Below, piece after piece: positions 39,512-49,300 of a stretch of DNA of 64,000 bases. Both the position numbers and the translations under genes were made by a program. This stretch comes from Accumulibacter sp. (GTDB taxonomy: Bacteria; Pseudomonadota; Gammaproteobacteria; Burkholderiales; Rhodocyclaceae), in NCBI GenBank assembly GCA_017302455.1, contig JAFLDO010000009.1, positions 50,467 through 114,466 of the forward strand, given 5' to 3'. Under the pieces are notes generated by a model. It was not told the DNA's origin. It ran no database searches and saw only the letters and a program-made list of their open reading frames with translations. Positions within the stretch are counted from its first letter, which is position 1, and every line of letters begins with the position of its first letter.

Positions 39512-40966
39512 ATGCAACGCTATTACCCGGTCATTCGGGTGCTGTCGATGGTCATTGTCATGTTCGGCCTGACCATGCTGGTTCCCTGGGGGTTGTCTTG
39601 GTTCATGCACGACGGTGCCGAGAGCGCCTTCGACGAAGCCGTGCTATTGACGGTCGGTACCGGTGCGGGTCTCTGGTACGCGACGCGCAAGGAGAAACGC
39701 GATCTGACGATTCGTGACGGCTTTCTGATGGTCGCCCTGGTGTGGACGGTGCTGCCGGTCTACGCGGCGCTACCGCTGGTGATTCAACTCAATGCAAGTT
39801 TCACCGACGCCTATTTTGAAGCCGTTTCCGGGTTGACGACGACCGGCGCGACGGTCTTCGAAGGGCTCGACAATCTGCCGGTGTCGATCAACTTCTGGCG
39901 CACGCAGCTCGTTTGGCTGGGTGGCATGGGCCTGATCGTCCTGGCGGTCGCCATCCTGCCGCTGCTCGGTATCGGTGGCCGCCAGATGTTCAAGGCGGAA
40001 ACGCCGGGACCGATGAAGGACTCGAAGATGACTCCCCGCATGGCCGAGACCGCGAAAGGCCTTTGGGTCGTCTATACGCTGATTTCGGTGTGCTGTGTGC
40101 TCGGCTACCAGTGGGCGGGCATGACCTGGCTCGATGCCATCATGCACATGTTCGCCACCATGGGACTGGGCGGTTTCTCGAGCCACGACGCGAGCTATGG
40201 CTACTTCAACTCGCCGTTGATCGAGGCGGTGGCGATTCTCTTCATGCTGATCGCCGGCTGCAACTTCGCCACCCACTACGTCGTCCTCAGCGGCCGATCG
40301 TTGCGGCCCTACGCGACCGACCCGGAAGCCGGGATGTTCCTGCTGGTGACCCTCGGCAGTGTCGTCGGTATCGCCATCTTCCTCGATGTGCACGAGGTTT
40401 ATCCGACGTTTTCCGAAGCGCTGCGCTTCTCGGCGTTCAATGTCGTGTCGATCGCGACGACCACCGGCTTTGCCAACACCGATTATGCCTTGTGGCCGTT
40501 CTTCGCACCGCTCTGGATGTTGTTTCTTTCCAGCTTCGCCACCAGTGCCGGTTCAACGGGCGGTGGCATCAAGATGATCCGCGCGATCGTCCTCTACAAG
40601 CAGGTCTACCGCGAACTCGCGCGGGCCATGCACCCGAACGCCGTTCATCCGGTCAAGGTCGGCAACGAGGTTGTCCCTCCGAACATCCTCTTCGCCGTGC
40701 TCGCCTTCGGCTTCATGTACATGGTCTGCATCGCGTCGATGACCCTGCTTCTTTCGTTCTCGGGGTTGGAGATCATCACCGCGTTTACAGCGGTTGTCGC
40801 GAGCATCAACAACACCGGACCCGGGCTCGGTCAGGTCGGTCCGGCGAACAACTTTTCCGTGCTGACCGACTTCCAGACCTGGGTGTGCACCTTCGCCATG
40901 TTGATCGGCCGACTGGAGATCTTCACCCTGCTGGTTGTCCTGACACCGGCGTTCTGGCGCAAGTAG
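39512..40966 (+). CDS. trkH: Trk potassium transporter TrkH
   Basis: 484 residues, a multi-pass inner-membrane K+ channel/transporter. Pore-loop segments with selectivity Gly are seen (AVSGLTTTGATVFEG, MFATMGLGGFSSHDASY, SIATTTGFANTDYA, NNTGPGLGQVGPANNF). It works with TrkA, encoded just upstream. A second, clearly related trkH lies directly downstream on the opposite strand. Confidence 0.96.
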   Translation: MQRYYPVIRVLSMVIVMFGLTMLVPWGLSWFMHDGAESAFDEAVLLTVGTGAGLWYATRKEKRDLTIRDGFLMVALVWTVLPVYAALPLVIQLNASFTDAYFEAVSGLTTTGATVFEGLDNLPVSINFWRTQLVWLGGMGLIVLAVAILPLLGIGGRQMFKAETPGPMKDSKMTPRMAETAKGLWVVYTLISVCCVLGYQWAGMTWLDAIMHMFATMGLGGFSSHDASYGYFNSPLIEAVAILFMLIAGCNFATHYVVLSGRSLRPYATDPEAGMFLLVTLGSVVGIAIFLDVHEVYPTFSEALRFSAFNVVSIATTTGFANTDYALWPFFAPLWMLFLSSFATSAGSTGGGIKMIRAIVLYKQVYRELARAMHPNAVHPVKVGNEVVPPNILFAVLAFGFMYMVCIASMTLLLSFSGLEIITAFTAVVASINNTGPGLGQVGPANNFSVLTDFQTWVCTFAMLIGRLEIFTLLVVLTPAFWRK

Positions 40967-41005
40967 CCGGAGGGGAACATCGGGAGCGCCGGTTTGGCGG
41001 ACGAA

Positions 41006-42466
41006 CTAGCGCCGCCAGAAGGCAGGCATCAAGATTACCAGCAGGGTGAAGATCTCCAGCCGGCCGAGAAGCATTGCCCAGGTACATACCCAGGTCTGAA
41101 AGTCGGTGAGCACCGCATAGGTCGTTGAAGGACCGACCAGATTGAGACCCGGGCCGGTGTTGTTGATGCACGCCACGACTGCCGAGAAAGCGGTGATGAC
41201 GTCCAGGCGCGTGGCGATCAAGAGCAGCGTCAGTATGACGATCGTCACGACGTAAATGAACATGAAGCCGAGAATCGAATGCAGCACCGGGTCGGGAACC
41301 ACCGTCGCCCCGAAGCGAACGGTCTGTAGACCGCGTGGGTGCATGGCACGCATCAACTCGCGCGACACCTGCTTGTAGAGGACGACGGCGCGGATCATCT
41401 TGATGCCGCCGCCGGCCGAACCGGAACAGGCGACGAAGCTGCCGAGGAAGAGGATCCACAGTTGCGCGAACAAGGGCCACTGCGCGTAGTCGGTGGTGGC
41501 GAAGCCGAGCGAAGTGGCAAGCGACACCGAGTGGAAAGCGACGTAGCGAAGGGTCGTCAGAAAATCCTCGTAGACGTCGTCAGGCCACAGGTAGAGCGCG
41601 AGCGCGACGCTGCTCAGGGCAAGGAAGCCGAGAAAATAGTGCGCTTCGATGTCGAAGCGATAGGCGCGCAGCGAGCGTTGCGACAAGACCAGGAAGTGGG
41701 TGCTGAAGTTGATGCCGGCGAGCAGCGCAAAGAAGATCACCACCAGCTCGATGTCGAGGCTGTCGAAGTGGCCGAGGCTCGCGTCCTTGGTCGAAAAGCC
41801 GCCCAGCCCCATGATCGAGAAGGCGTGCATCAGTGCGTCCCAGGGTTCCATTCCCACCTGATACAGGCTCACCCCACAGGAAATGGTCAGGATCACGTAG
41901 ACCACCCATAGTCCCTTCGCGGTCTCGGTGATGCGCGGCGTGATCTTCGCATCCTTCATCGGGCCCGGCGTTTCCGCCTTGAGCATGCCGCGTCCGCCGA
42001 AGCCGAGCATCGGCAGGATGGCGACCGCGAGAACGACGACGCCGAGGCCGCCGATCCAGTGCATGAAGGTGCGCCAGAAGTTGATCGACAGGGGCAGAGT
42101 GTCGAGCCCGGAGAGGACCGTCGCGCCGGTCGCCGTCAGACCGGAGACGGCCTCGAAGTAGGCGTCGGTCCACGACAGTTCCTTGATGTGCAGATACAGC
42201 GGCAGCGCCCCGAAGGCCGGCAGCAGCGACCAGATCAGCGCGACCAGCAGGAAGCTCTCGCGCACGCGTATTTCGCGCTTTTGCCGGCGAACGGACAGCG
42301 ACAACAGTGCGCCGCTGGCCATCGTGATGAGCACCGCTTCGTCGTAGGCGCCGTGCGCACCGTCGGCGCTGAGCCATGAGAGACTGAGCGGCACCAGCAT
42401 CAGGAAGCCAAAACCGAGGATGAGGATGCCGAGAACGAAGAGCACCGGCGCGAAACGCTTGATCAT
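41006..42466 (-). CDS. Second TrkH-type potassium transporter
   Basis: 486 residues. The same architecture and near-identical landmarks as the neighbouring TrkH: ETPGPMKDAKITPRITETAK here against ETPGPMKDSKMTPRMAETAK there, plus AVSGLTATGATVLSG, MGLGGFSTKDASLGHFDS and NNTGPGLNLVGPSTTY. It has no trkA of its own, so it may share the TrkA encoded at 38072. It is convergent with the first copy, separated by 39 bases. Duplication with inversion, or independent recruitment, could explain this. Confidence 0.93.
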   Translation of the reverse strand: MIKRFAPVLFVLGILILGFGFLMLVPLSLSWLSADGAHGAYDEAVLITMASGALLSLSVRRQKREIRVRESFLLVALIWSLLPAFGALPLYLHIKELSWTDAYFEAVSGLTATGATVLSGLDTLPLSINFWRTFMHWIGGLGVVVLAVAILPMLGFGGRGMLKAETPGPMKDAKITPRITETAKGLWVVYVILTISCGVSLYQVGMEPWDALMHAFSIMGLGGFSTKDASLGHFDSLDIELVVIFFALLAGINFSTHFLVLSQRSLRAYRFDIEAHYFLGFLALSSVALALYLWPDDVYEDFLTTLRYVAFHSVSLATSLGFATTDYAQWPLFAQLWILFLGSFVACSGSAGGGIKMIRAVVLYKQVSRELMRAMHPRGLQTVRFGATVVPDPVLHSILGFMFIYVVTIVILTLLLIATRLDVITAFSAVVACINNTGPGLNLVGPSTTYAVLTDFQTWVCTWAMLLGRLEIFTLLVILMPAFWRR

Positions 42467-42939
42467 GCGAAGCCTTTCCGAAGAGCGGTCAACGAGCGCT
42501 GATCCGCCGGCCGATCGCGTTCCCTCGCATCCACTTCCAGTGTATGTGGGCGATCAAAGAGGGCGCTCTGCAATCGAGGGATAGCGTGCAGCGGTGTGCA
42601 GGCGCGTGAAGGGGCGACGGTAAATTCCCCCTTGGCAGTATCGCGCCAGACGGCGGTAGGGTCAATCGCCGGCGGATCTCGTCTTCTCGTGCTGGCTGCA
42701 CCAACTTTCGCCGTATTCTCGTCTCTGGAGTTGTTTGCGCCCCCCAGGGAACGTTTGATCCATATGGCATCACTTGCCAAGGGCTTGTCGTACCGGGCGA
42801 TCTGCGGCATGATTCGTGGCCGTGCCGATGTTGGCCCGTAGATGCGCTGATTCCTTCGAGAGCCGATGACGCACGCTTGCCCCCCTCCTTCACAGTCGCC
42901 GAAGCGCTCCCTGCGCTCGGTCGTCGCGGGCTAGGGCGC
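42467..42939. other. Gap between divergent trkH copy and DUF1538 gene
   Basis: About 470 bases. Short ORFs on both strands (up to about 155 codons on the minus strand) lack RBS and recognisable sequence. It should hold the promoters for both flanking transcription units; no clear boxes or hairpins were noticed. Confidence 0.4.
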
Positions 42940-44439
42940 ATGGGTTCCCTGCTGCGCATCGCCCGCGAACTGATGCGCGAAGCGGCGCGCGACCTAGCGC
43001 CGACGCTGGTCGTTGTGGCGATCTTTCAGGTATTTTTCATCCAGCGTATGCCGGACAGTCCGGCGGGGTTGATCGGCGGCTTTGCCGCTGTCCTTCTCGG
43101 CCTGGCACTCTTCGTCAAGGGACTCGACGCCGCGATTTTCCCGGCTGGCGAGACGATGGCTTTCGACTTTGCGCGTCGCGGTTCGTTTCTCTGGCTGATG
43201 CTCTTTGCCTTCTGCATCAGCTTTGCTTCGGTGGCTGCCGAGCCGGCGCTGATGGCCGTGGCCTACAAGGCGGAAGCGGTGTCGGGTGGCAGCATGGGTG
43301 CGCTGACCCTGCGCATGGTTGCGGCGCTCGGCGTCGGTCTGGCGGTGGTGGTTGGCGTATGGCGCATCGTCCTCGGCCACTCGATCGGCAACTACCTGAT
43401 CCCCGGTTACTTGATCGTCATCGCCCTGACGGTGTTTTCACCGCCGCAACTGGTCGGTCTGGCTTTCGATTCGGGTGGCGTTGTCGCCTCGACCGTCACT
43501 GCCCCCCTGTTGACGGCTCTCGGTGTTGGCCTGGCGACCAGCATTCGTGGCCGCAACCCGATGCTCGACGGCTTTGGTCTGATCGCTTTCGGCGCGCTCG
43601 CGCCGATGATCATCATCCAGATCTACGGCATCGTCTTCTTCGTGCCGGCGGCGGCCGGCACGGCGGTGGTGATGATGCCGACCGACGACCAGCACCAGTA
43701 TGCTGCCCTGGAACTGCTCTTCGACTTCCTGATCATGGTGAGAAACCTGCTGCCGATCATCGTCGTCGTCCTCTTCTCCAGTTTCGTCATCCTTCGCCGC
43801 CCGCTCGCCGATCCCAAAGGCCTGGCCGTGGGAATGGTCCTCGTGGCTGTCGGTCTCTTTCTCTTCGACGAGGGGCTGCAAGTCGGGCTCTTTCCGCTTG
43901 GCGACGAGATGACCAAAGGCCTGATGGGCGACGGCGTCGCCATGTGGGCGGTCTATCTTTACGGTTTTCTCATCGGTTTCGCCACAACGATGGCGGAGCC
44001 GGCCTTGATCGCCCTGTCGATCAAGGCCGACGAAGTGAGCCTTGGGCAACTCAAGGGCATCTGGCTGCGTTCGCTGGTATCGATCGGTGTCGGCATCGGC
44101 ATCGTCATCGGCTGCGCGCGCATCATCGACGGAATCAACATCGCCTATTGGCTGATTCCGGGTTACCTGCTGGTCCTGGCCATGACCAAAGTGGCGCCGC
44201 GCTTCATCGTGCCGATCGCCTATGATTGCGGCGGCGTGACGACGTCGACGGTGACCGTGCCGCTGGTCACCGCCCTCGGCGTTGGGCTGGCCGAACGGAC
44301 GCCCGGTCGTGACCCGATGATCGACGGTTTCGGTTTGATCGCCTTCGCTTCGCTGCTGCCGATGATTATCGTTATGTCCTATGGCATCCTCGCCTCCTGG
44401 CTGATGTCAAGGAAATCTGCCAAGGAGAAGACACGATGA
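42940..44439 (+). CDS. DUF1538 membrane protein, internally duplicated
   Basis: 499 residues, about 12 membrane segments. The two halves are copies: ASVAAEPALMAVAYKAEAVS pairs with ATTMAEPALIALSIKADEVS, and FDSGGVVASTVTAPLLTALG pairs with YDCGGVTTSTVTVPLVTALG, with DGFGLIAFGALAPMIII and DGFGLIAFASLLPMIIV. This is the DUF1538 pattern, an inverted or tandem repeat as in transporters; the substrate is unknown. The ATG at 42940 is chosen because a longer start lacks an RBS. The stop overlaps the start of a PII-like gene, so transport is probably regulated by a PII-like protein. Confidence 0.88.
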   Translation: MGSLLRIARELMREAARDLAPTLVVVAIFQVFFIQRMPDSPAGLIGGFAAVLLGLALFVKGLDAAIFPAGETMAFDFARRGSFLWLMLFAFCISFASVAAEPALMAVAYKAEAVSGGSMGALTLRMVAALGVGLAVVVGVWRIVLGHSIGNYLIPGYLIVIALTVFSPPQLVGLAFDSGGVVASTVTAPLLTALGVGLATSIRGRNPMLDGFGLIAFGALAPMIIIQIYGIVFFVPAAAGTAVVMMPTDDQHQYAALELLFDFLIMVRNLLPIIVVVLFSSFVILRRPLADPKGLAVGMVLVAVGLFLFDEGLQVGLFPLGDEMTKGLMGDGVAMWAVYLYGFLIGFATTMAEPALIALSIKADEVSLGQLKGIWLRSLVSIGVGIGIVIGCARIIDGINIAYWLIPGYLLVLAMTKVAPRFIVPIAYDCGGVTTSTVTVPLVTALGVGLAERTPGRDPMIDGFGLIAFASLLPMIIVMSYGILASWLMSRKSAKEKTR

Positions 44440-44783
44440 AGTTTTCTGCTGTCGTCCTGATCATCCCGGAAGAAGACGAGAACCGCGCGGTGGGGATTCT
44501 CAAGCACGCCGGCGCTACCGGCCTGACGATTCTCAAGGGCAAGGGTCTGCGCCACAACGAGCGCAAGACCTTTCTCGGCCTTGGCCTCGAGCGCAAGGAG
44601 TCGGTGCTGTTGTGCGTCGTCGAGAAGCAACTGGCGATGCGCATCTTGCGCTCGGTCAAGACCGAGATGAAACTCGATGAGCCGGGCGGCGGTCTCGCCT
44701 TTTCGCTGCCGCTGGGCAGTGTCGTCGGCATCGGTCTGGCGCAGATGCAGGCGTTTCGCCGCGAAGTCGAGGAGGATCTGTGA
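44436..44783 (+). CDS. PII-like signalling protein
   Basis: 115 residues, a ferredoxin-like fold of PII type (MKFSAVVLIIPEEDENRAVG, with later strands ending SLPLGSVVGIGLAQM). It lacks the uridylylated Tyr motif of GlnB/GlnK, so it is not a nitrogen PII. The ATG overlaps the DUF1538 stop (ATGA). Small PII-like proteins beside transporters usually bind a nucleotide and gate the partner; that role is inferred here. Confidence 0.82.
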   Translation: MKFSAVVLIIPEEDENRAVGILKHAGATGLTILKGKGLRHNERKTFLGLGLERKESVLLCVVEKQLAMRILRSVKTEMKLDEPGGGLAFSLPLGSVVGIGLAQMQAFRREVEEDL

Positions 44784-44857
44784 GTCGCCCTCGGCCATTG
44801 GCCTCAAGCCCGCTGTCGGGTCGCTGACCCCTATGATTGACTGAAGGAGTTCTTGTC

Positions 44858-45253
44858 ATGTTGGTTGCCGGAATCATGAAGAAGGATGTCGTCACCATCA
44901 GCCCGCTGGCCACCGTACGCGAGGCGCTGATGATGATGAAGGCTCGCGGGGTGCGCTCGCTGGTCGTCGAGAAGCGCCATTCCGGTGACGCCTACGGCCT
45001 CATCGCTTATCGCGACGTCGCCAAGTCGGTCATCGCCGAGGATGGCGACATTGACCTTCTCAACGTCTACGACATTGCCCAGAAACCGGCGCTACAGGTT
45101 TCTCAGCACCTGGAAATCCGCTATCTGGCGCGCCTGATGATCCAGTATTCGGTAAAGCGCGTGCTGGTCATCGACAACAACGAGTTGCAGGGCTTCGTCT
45201 CGGATACCGACGTGGTGACCAGCCTCATTGAACGTGCGTTGCGCGATCGCTAG
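44858..45253 (+). CDS. CBS-domain pair protein
   Basis: 131 residues, almost entirely two CBS motifs: the first VAGIMKKDVVTISPLATVRE, the second after LEIRYLARLMIQYSVKRVLV and ending FVSDTDVVTSLIERAL. These bind adenosyl nucleotides as energy sensors. RBS GAAGGAG is 8 bases before the ATG at 44858. It is in line with the DUF1538 and PII-like genes, a second small-ligand sensor in the same unit. Confidence 0.92.
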   Translation: MLVAGIMKKDVVTISPLATVREALMMMKARGVRSLVVEKRHSGDAYGLIAYRDVAKSVIAEDGDIDLLNVYDIAQKPALQVSQHLEIRYLARLMIQYSVKRVLVIDNNELQGFVSDTDVVTSLIERALRDR

Positions 45254-45265
45254 GTTCGGGACGCC

Positions 45266-45703
45266 ATGGAAAAGATCGTGCGCCGTTATGCGGCCCACTT
45301 CCCACGCTGGTGCCAGGCTTTCGGCGACCATCTCCCGGATCCGGGCGGCGAAGGGCGGGCGGTCGAGTGGCTGGTCGGCGAGGGCTGCGTTGGCGTGATC
45401 GTCCTGCCAGAGGTTCGCCGCCTCCTGATGCACGAACTGCTGGGACCACAGAAGCCCCACCTCGAGTTCCGGCAGCGCTCGCTGAGCCTCAACCGTTACG
45501 ACTACGACGAGGTCGAGGTTCTTGGGCATTCCGGCTATGCGGCGCTGCGCGAGTTGCTGCTCGCCGGCGATGAAACGCACATGTTCCTGACCTACCACCT
45601 CATCTACCCTCCGGGGACGCGCATCATCACCGTATCGCTCAAGCCGCCGCTACCTCTGCTCTACAAGGAAATGGCGCCACTGGCGGTCAGCGTCTGCGCG
45701 TGA
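45266..45703 (+). CDS. Conserved-looking soluble protein of unknown function
   Basis: 145 residues, no signal peptide or membrane segment. Starts MEKIVRRYAAHFPRWCQAFG, with an aromatic/acidic middle (LSLNRYDYDEVEVLGHSGY) and LTYHLIYPPGTRIITVSLKP near the end. No family was recognised. It begins 12 bases after the CBS gene on the same strand, so it probably belongs to the same operon. The codon pattern is like that of its neighbours. Confidence 0.6.
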   Translation: MEKIVRRYAAHFPRWCQAFGDHLPDPGGEGRAVEWLVGEGCVGVIVLPEVRRLLMHELLGPQKPHLEFRQRSLSLNRYDYDEVEVLGHSGYAALRELLLAGDETHMFLTYHLIYPPGTRIITVSLKPPLPLLYKEMAPLAVSVCA

Positions 45704-45853
45704 CACGGCCCCGGGTGGCTGTCGCCGCCGGCCCCAGCGGCTGACAGCGACTTTCGCAGGGCCAGTGATGCCTTCGGCCTTCTGGCGCAAGTGACGGCGA
45801 AAAGCGGATAATCGGGACTTTCCGGCGTACTTCCCTCGCCGGTGGAGTTCGCC

Positions 45854-46933
45854 GTGACCCGACCAAGCAACGACAGTTTCCTGCGCGCCCTGCTCAAGGA
45901 GCCGACCGCGTACACGCCGGTATGGCTGATGCGTCAGGCCGGGCGCTATCTGCCCGAGTACTGCGAGACGCGCAAGCGGGCCGGCAGCTTCCTGCAGTTG
46001 TGCAAGAACCCTGCCCTGGCCTGCGAGGTGACGCTGCAACCGCTCGCCCGCTACGATCTCGATGCGGCGATCCTCTTCTCCGACATTCTGACGATACCCG
46101 ATGCGATGGGCCTCGGCCTCTACTTCACCGATGGCGAAGGGCCGCGCTTCGAACGTCCCTTGCGCGAGGAGTGGGCGATCCGCGATCTTACGGCGCCCGA
46201 CCCTTGGGATCACCTGCGTTACGTGATGGACGCCGTCGCCGAGATCAGACGCGCGCTGCACAACTCGGTACCGCTGATCGGCTTTGCGGGGAGTCCCTAT
46301 ACGCTCGCCTGCTACATGGTCGAAGGCGCTTCGAGCAGCGATTACCGCTGCATCAAGGGAATGCTCTACGAGCGGCCGGACCTGTTGCATCGCATTTTGT
46401 CGGTCACCGCCGACGCCGTCACCGCCTATCTGAATGCGCAGATCGAATCCGGCGCACAGGCGGTGATGATTTTCGATTCCTGGGGCGGTTCGCTGTCGGC
46501 GGCTGCGTACGAGGAGTTCTCGCTGCAATACATGCAGCGTATCGTCGGCAATTTGCTCCGGGAGCGAGGTGGCGAGCGCGTTCCCTCGATCGTGTTTACC
46601 AAGGGTGGCGGTCTGTGGCTGGAGGCGATCGCTGACATCGGCTGCGACGCGGTCGGCCTCGACTGGACAATCGACATCGGGGAAGCGCGCCGACGCGTCG
46701 GTGACCGCGTGGCGCTGCAGGGCAACATCGACCCGGCCGTGCTTTTTGCCTCGCCCGAGAAAGTTGCCGCCGAAGCTCGACGGGTGCTGGAGAGCTATGG
46801 CGCCGGCCAGAACACGGGTCACGTTTTCAATCTGGGGCACGGCATCTCCCAGTTTACGCCGCCGGAGAACGTCACGGCACTGGTAGAGGAAGTACATGCG
46901 CATAGCGTGTTGCTGCGCACCAGAAGCGAATAA
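45854..46933 (+). CDS. hemE: Uroporphyrinogen decarboxylase
   Basis: 359 residues. It converts uroporphyrinogen III to coproporphyrinogen III in heme synthesis. Signature segments: [17 protein letters not shown] near the N-terminus, [17 protein letters not shown] (catalytic Asp), and [16 protein letters not shown]. The GTG at 45854 is preferred over a GTG 12 bases upstream because GGAG sits 6 bases before it. It stands ahead of priA, separated by about 340 bases. Confidence 0.97.
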   Translation: MTRPSNDSFLRALLKEPTAYTPVWLMRQAGRYLPEYCETRKRAGSFLQLCKNPALACEVTLQPLARYDLDAAILFSDILTIPDAMGLGLYFTDGEGPRFERPLREEWAIRDLTAPDPWDHLRYVMDAVAEIRRALHNSVPLIGFAGSPYTLACYMVEGASSSDYRCIKGMLYERPDLLHRILSVTADAVTAYLNAQIESGAQAVMIFDSWGGSLSAAAYEEFSLQYMQRIVGNLLRERGGERVPSIVFTKGGGLWLEAIADIGCDAVGLDWTIDIGEARRRVGDRVALQGNIDPAVLFASPEKVAAEARRVLESYGAGQNTGHVFNLGHGISQFTPPENVTALVEEVHAHSVLLRTRSE

Positions 46934-47275
46934 ACATCGGTTGACCACTTGACTTATTCACAGAAATGCCGTGCATGTATCGCGCCCGCCAGGAAATCTC
47001 CCAAGAATCAGAGGTCTATCAATAATGCGCTGATTTATTGGGAGTTTTGTTATCGCTTATTTTTCCGGCAACGACCTGAAACCCTTGTGGGAAGGGCCTT
47101 TGCGGCACTTGTCTGACGCACGATCCACAGAGTTATCCACAGGAACTGTGCGTCGGGTCGAAAGCTCTGATAACTGAGGATGTTAGGCGGCTTTGAGAGA
47201 ACTGGCGCGAGCTTCCGCCGCTAAGTGGCCCGTTGATTCCCCCCGGACTTCAACCCGTTTCGAGATTGCACGCGC
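46934..47275. other. hemE-priA intergenic region with two DnaA boxes and AT-rich stretch
   Basis: Two exact DnaA boxes are present on the plus strand: TTATTCACA (46954-46962) and TTATCCACA (47133-47141), with a degenerate relative CGATCCACA at 47121-47129. Between them, around 47019-47066, lies an AT-rich stretch (ATAATGCGCTGATTTATT, TTATCGCTTATTTTTCC) that stands out from the GC-rich surroundings. It may be DnaA-regulated control of priA, a DnaA-binding locus, or part of an origin; dnaA itself is not in the window. Confidence 0.6.
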
Positions 47276-49300
47276 ATGCCGCAGATAGTCCGCGTCGCCC
47301 TGGACGTGCCTCTGCGCCGCTTCTTCGACTACTGCGTACCGAAAGGAGAGTGCCTGTCGGTGGACGACATCGGCTGTCGCGTGCGCGTGCCGTTCGGCCA
47401 GCAACGGAAGATCGGCATCATCGTCGGACTGCCGAGCGAGAGTGCAGTTCCGCTCGCCCAGCTCAGATCCTGCGAGGTGGTGCTGCGCGACTTGCCGCCC
47501 TTGCCCGCTGACTGGTTCCGCCTGGTCGAGTTCTGCGCCGCCTATTACCAGGCTCCTGTGGGTCAGGTCATGTTGTCCACCTTGCCCGCCGGCCTGCGCT
47601 CGACCACTCCAGCGAAGCCCCGGCCGGTCCGGCGGTTGCCCGACGACACCCGGGCGATCGCGGCGCCGGCCCTGACCGCCGAACAGGAAATGTCGCTGGC
47701 CGCGATTGCGGCCGGTGGCCCGGGGTTTCACGCCTACCTGTTGCATGGCGTCACCGGCAGCGGCAAGACCGAGATCTATCTGCGCCTGATCGAGCGTACC
47801 CTCGCTGCCGGACGGCAATCGCTGTTGCTGGTGCCGGAGATCAACCTGACGCCACAACTCGAGGCGCGGGTGATGGCGCGTTTCCCCGCTGCCGGGCTGG
47901 TCAGTCTGCATAGCGAACTCGGGGAATCCGCGCGCAACCGGAACTGGCGGGCAGCCTTGAGCGGCGCCGCGCGAATCGTTCTCGGCACGCGCCTGGCCGT
48001 CTTCGCTCCCTTGCCGGAACCGGGCCTGATCGTTGTCGACGAGGAGCATGATGCCTCTTTCAAACAGCAGGACGGCATTCGCTATTCGGCGCGCGACCTG
48101 GCCGTGTTCCGTGCCCGCCAGTGCGGAATTCCGATCGTCCTCGGTTCGGCGACGCCGTCGCTGGAAAGCTGGGCAAACGCCGCTGGCAACGGCGCGGGCA
48201 ATGGCGCGCGCGCCCGCTACCGCCTGCTCTCGCTGCACGCGCGCGCGGTCGAGGGGGCTCGCCTGCCGGTGGTGCGGCGCGTCGACACGCGCGTTGACAA
48301 ACCGATTGACGGGCTATCCGGCGCGCTGCTCGAGGCGATCGAGAAACGCCTGGAACGCGGTGAGCAGAGTCTGCTGTTTCTCAATCGACGCGGGTACGCA
48401 CCCGTGCTCGCCTGCATGGCCTGCGGCTGGACCTCCGGTTGCCGGCGTTGCGCTGCCCATCTAGTGCTGCATCTTGCCGACCGTTGCCTGCGTTGTCACC
48501 ACTGTGGCTATGCGGCGGCCGTGCCGAAGGCCTGCCCGACCTGCGGCAACCAGGATCTGAGCGCCTTCGGTCGCGGCACGCAGCGCCTGGAGGTGGTTCT
48601 CGGTGAGCGCTTTCCGCAGGCACGCGTCCTGCGTGTTGACCGCGACTCGGCGAGCAGCCGCACGCATTGGGAAGCGCTGGTGGCAAGGATCCACGCCGGC
48701 GAGGTCGATATTCTTGTCGGCACGCAGATGCTCGCCAAGGGTCACGACTTCCCGAAGCTGACGCTGGTCGGCGTCGTTTCTCCCGATGCTGCGCTCTTTG
48801 CCGCCGATTGGCGCGCGCCCGAGCGACTTTTTGCCCAGTTGATGCAGGTGGCCGGTCGCGCGGGGCGTGCGGACCGCCCGGGGGAAGTGCTGATCCAGAC
48901 GCAGTTCCCCGACCATCCGTTGTATGCCGCCCTGGTCGACCACGACTATCCGGCCTTCGCCGCGGCCCATCTCAAGGAACGGCAGCAGGCAGGCTTTCCA
49001 CCCTACACCCATCAGGCGATGCTGCGCGCGGAAGCGCCACGCATGGCAGACGCCCTGAGCTTCCTGAATACGGCGCGCGCCTGTCCGCCACCCGGTTGCG
49101 AGAACGCCGTGACCTTCTACGACGCGGTGCCGATGCGCCTTTCACGCAGAGCCAGCCGCGAACGCGGGCAGTTGCTCGTCGAGTCGTCGTCACGTCGCGT
49201 GTTGCAGCAGTTTCTTGCCGGCTGGGTGGTGCAGATCGAAGCCATCAAGGCGCCGGGCAGCCTGCGCTGGCACCTGGAGGTGGACCCGCTCGAGTTCTGA
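47276..49300 (+). CDS. priA: Primosomal replication restart helicase PriA
   Basis: 674 residues. 3'-binding domain at the N-terminus (VALDVPLRRFFDYCVP), helicase core with Walker A LLHGVTGSGKTEIYLR and DEEH box IVVDEEHDASFKQQDG, and the zinc-binding insert with eight Cys (CMACGWTSGCRRC, CLRCHHCGY, CPTCGNQD). It restarts stalled replication forks. The ATG at 47276 begins a standard PriA N-terminus. The upstream gap holds DnaA boxes. Confidence 0.96.
   Translation: MPQIVRVALDVPLRRFFDYCVPKGECLSVDDIGCRVRVPFGQQRKIGIIVGLPSESAVPLAQLRSCEVVLRDLPPLPADWFRLVEFCAAYYQAPVGQVMLSTLPAGLRSTTPAKPRPVRRLPDDTRAIAAPALTAEQEMSLAAIAAGGPGFHAYLLHGVTGSGKTEIYLRLIERTLAAGRQSLLLVPEINLTPQLEARVMARFPAAGLVSLHSELGESARNRNWRAALSGAARIVLGTRLAVFAPLPEPGLIVVDEEHDASFKQQDGIRYSARDLAVFRARQCGIPIVLGSATPSLESWANAAGNGAGNGARARYRLLSLHARAVEGARLPVVRRVDTRVDKPIDGLSGALLEAIEKRLERGEQSLLFLNRRGYAPVLACMACGWTSGCRRCAAHLVLHLADRCLRCHHCGYAAAVPKACPTCGNQDLSAFGRGTQRLEVVLGERFPQARVLRVDRDSASSRTHWEALVARIHAGEVDILVGTQMLAKGHDFPKLTLVGVVSPDAALFAADWRAPERLFAQLMQVAGRAGRADRPGEVLIQTQFPDHPLYAALVDHDYPAFAAAHLKERQQAGFPPYTHQAMLRAEAPRMADALSFLNTARACPPPGCENAVTFYDAVPMRLSRRASRERGQLLVESSSRRVLQQFLAGWVVQIEAIKAPGSLRWHLEVDPLEF

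Noticed and set aside
46934..47275. Chromosomal origin oriC
   Set aside because: Only two full DnaA boxes and no dnaA, dnaN or rpmH in the window; kept as a DnaA-box region instead.
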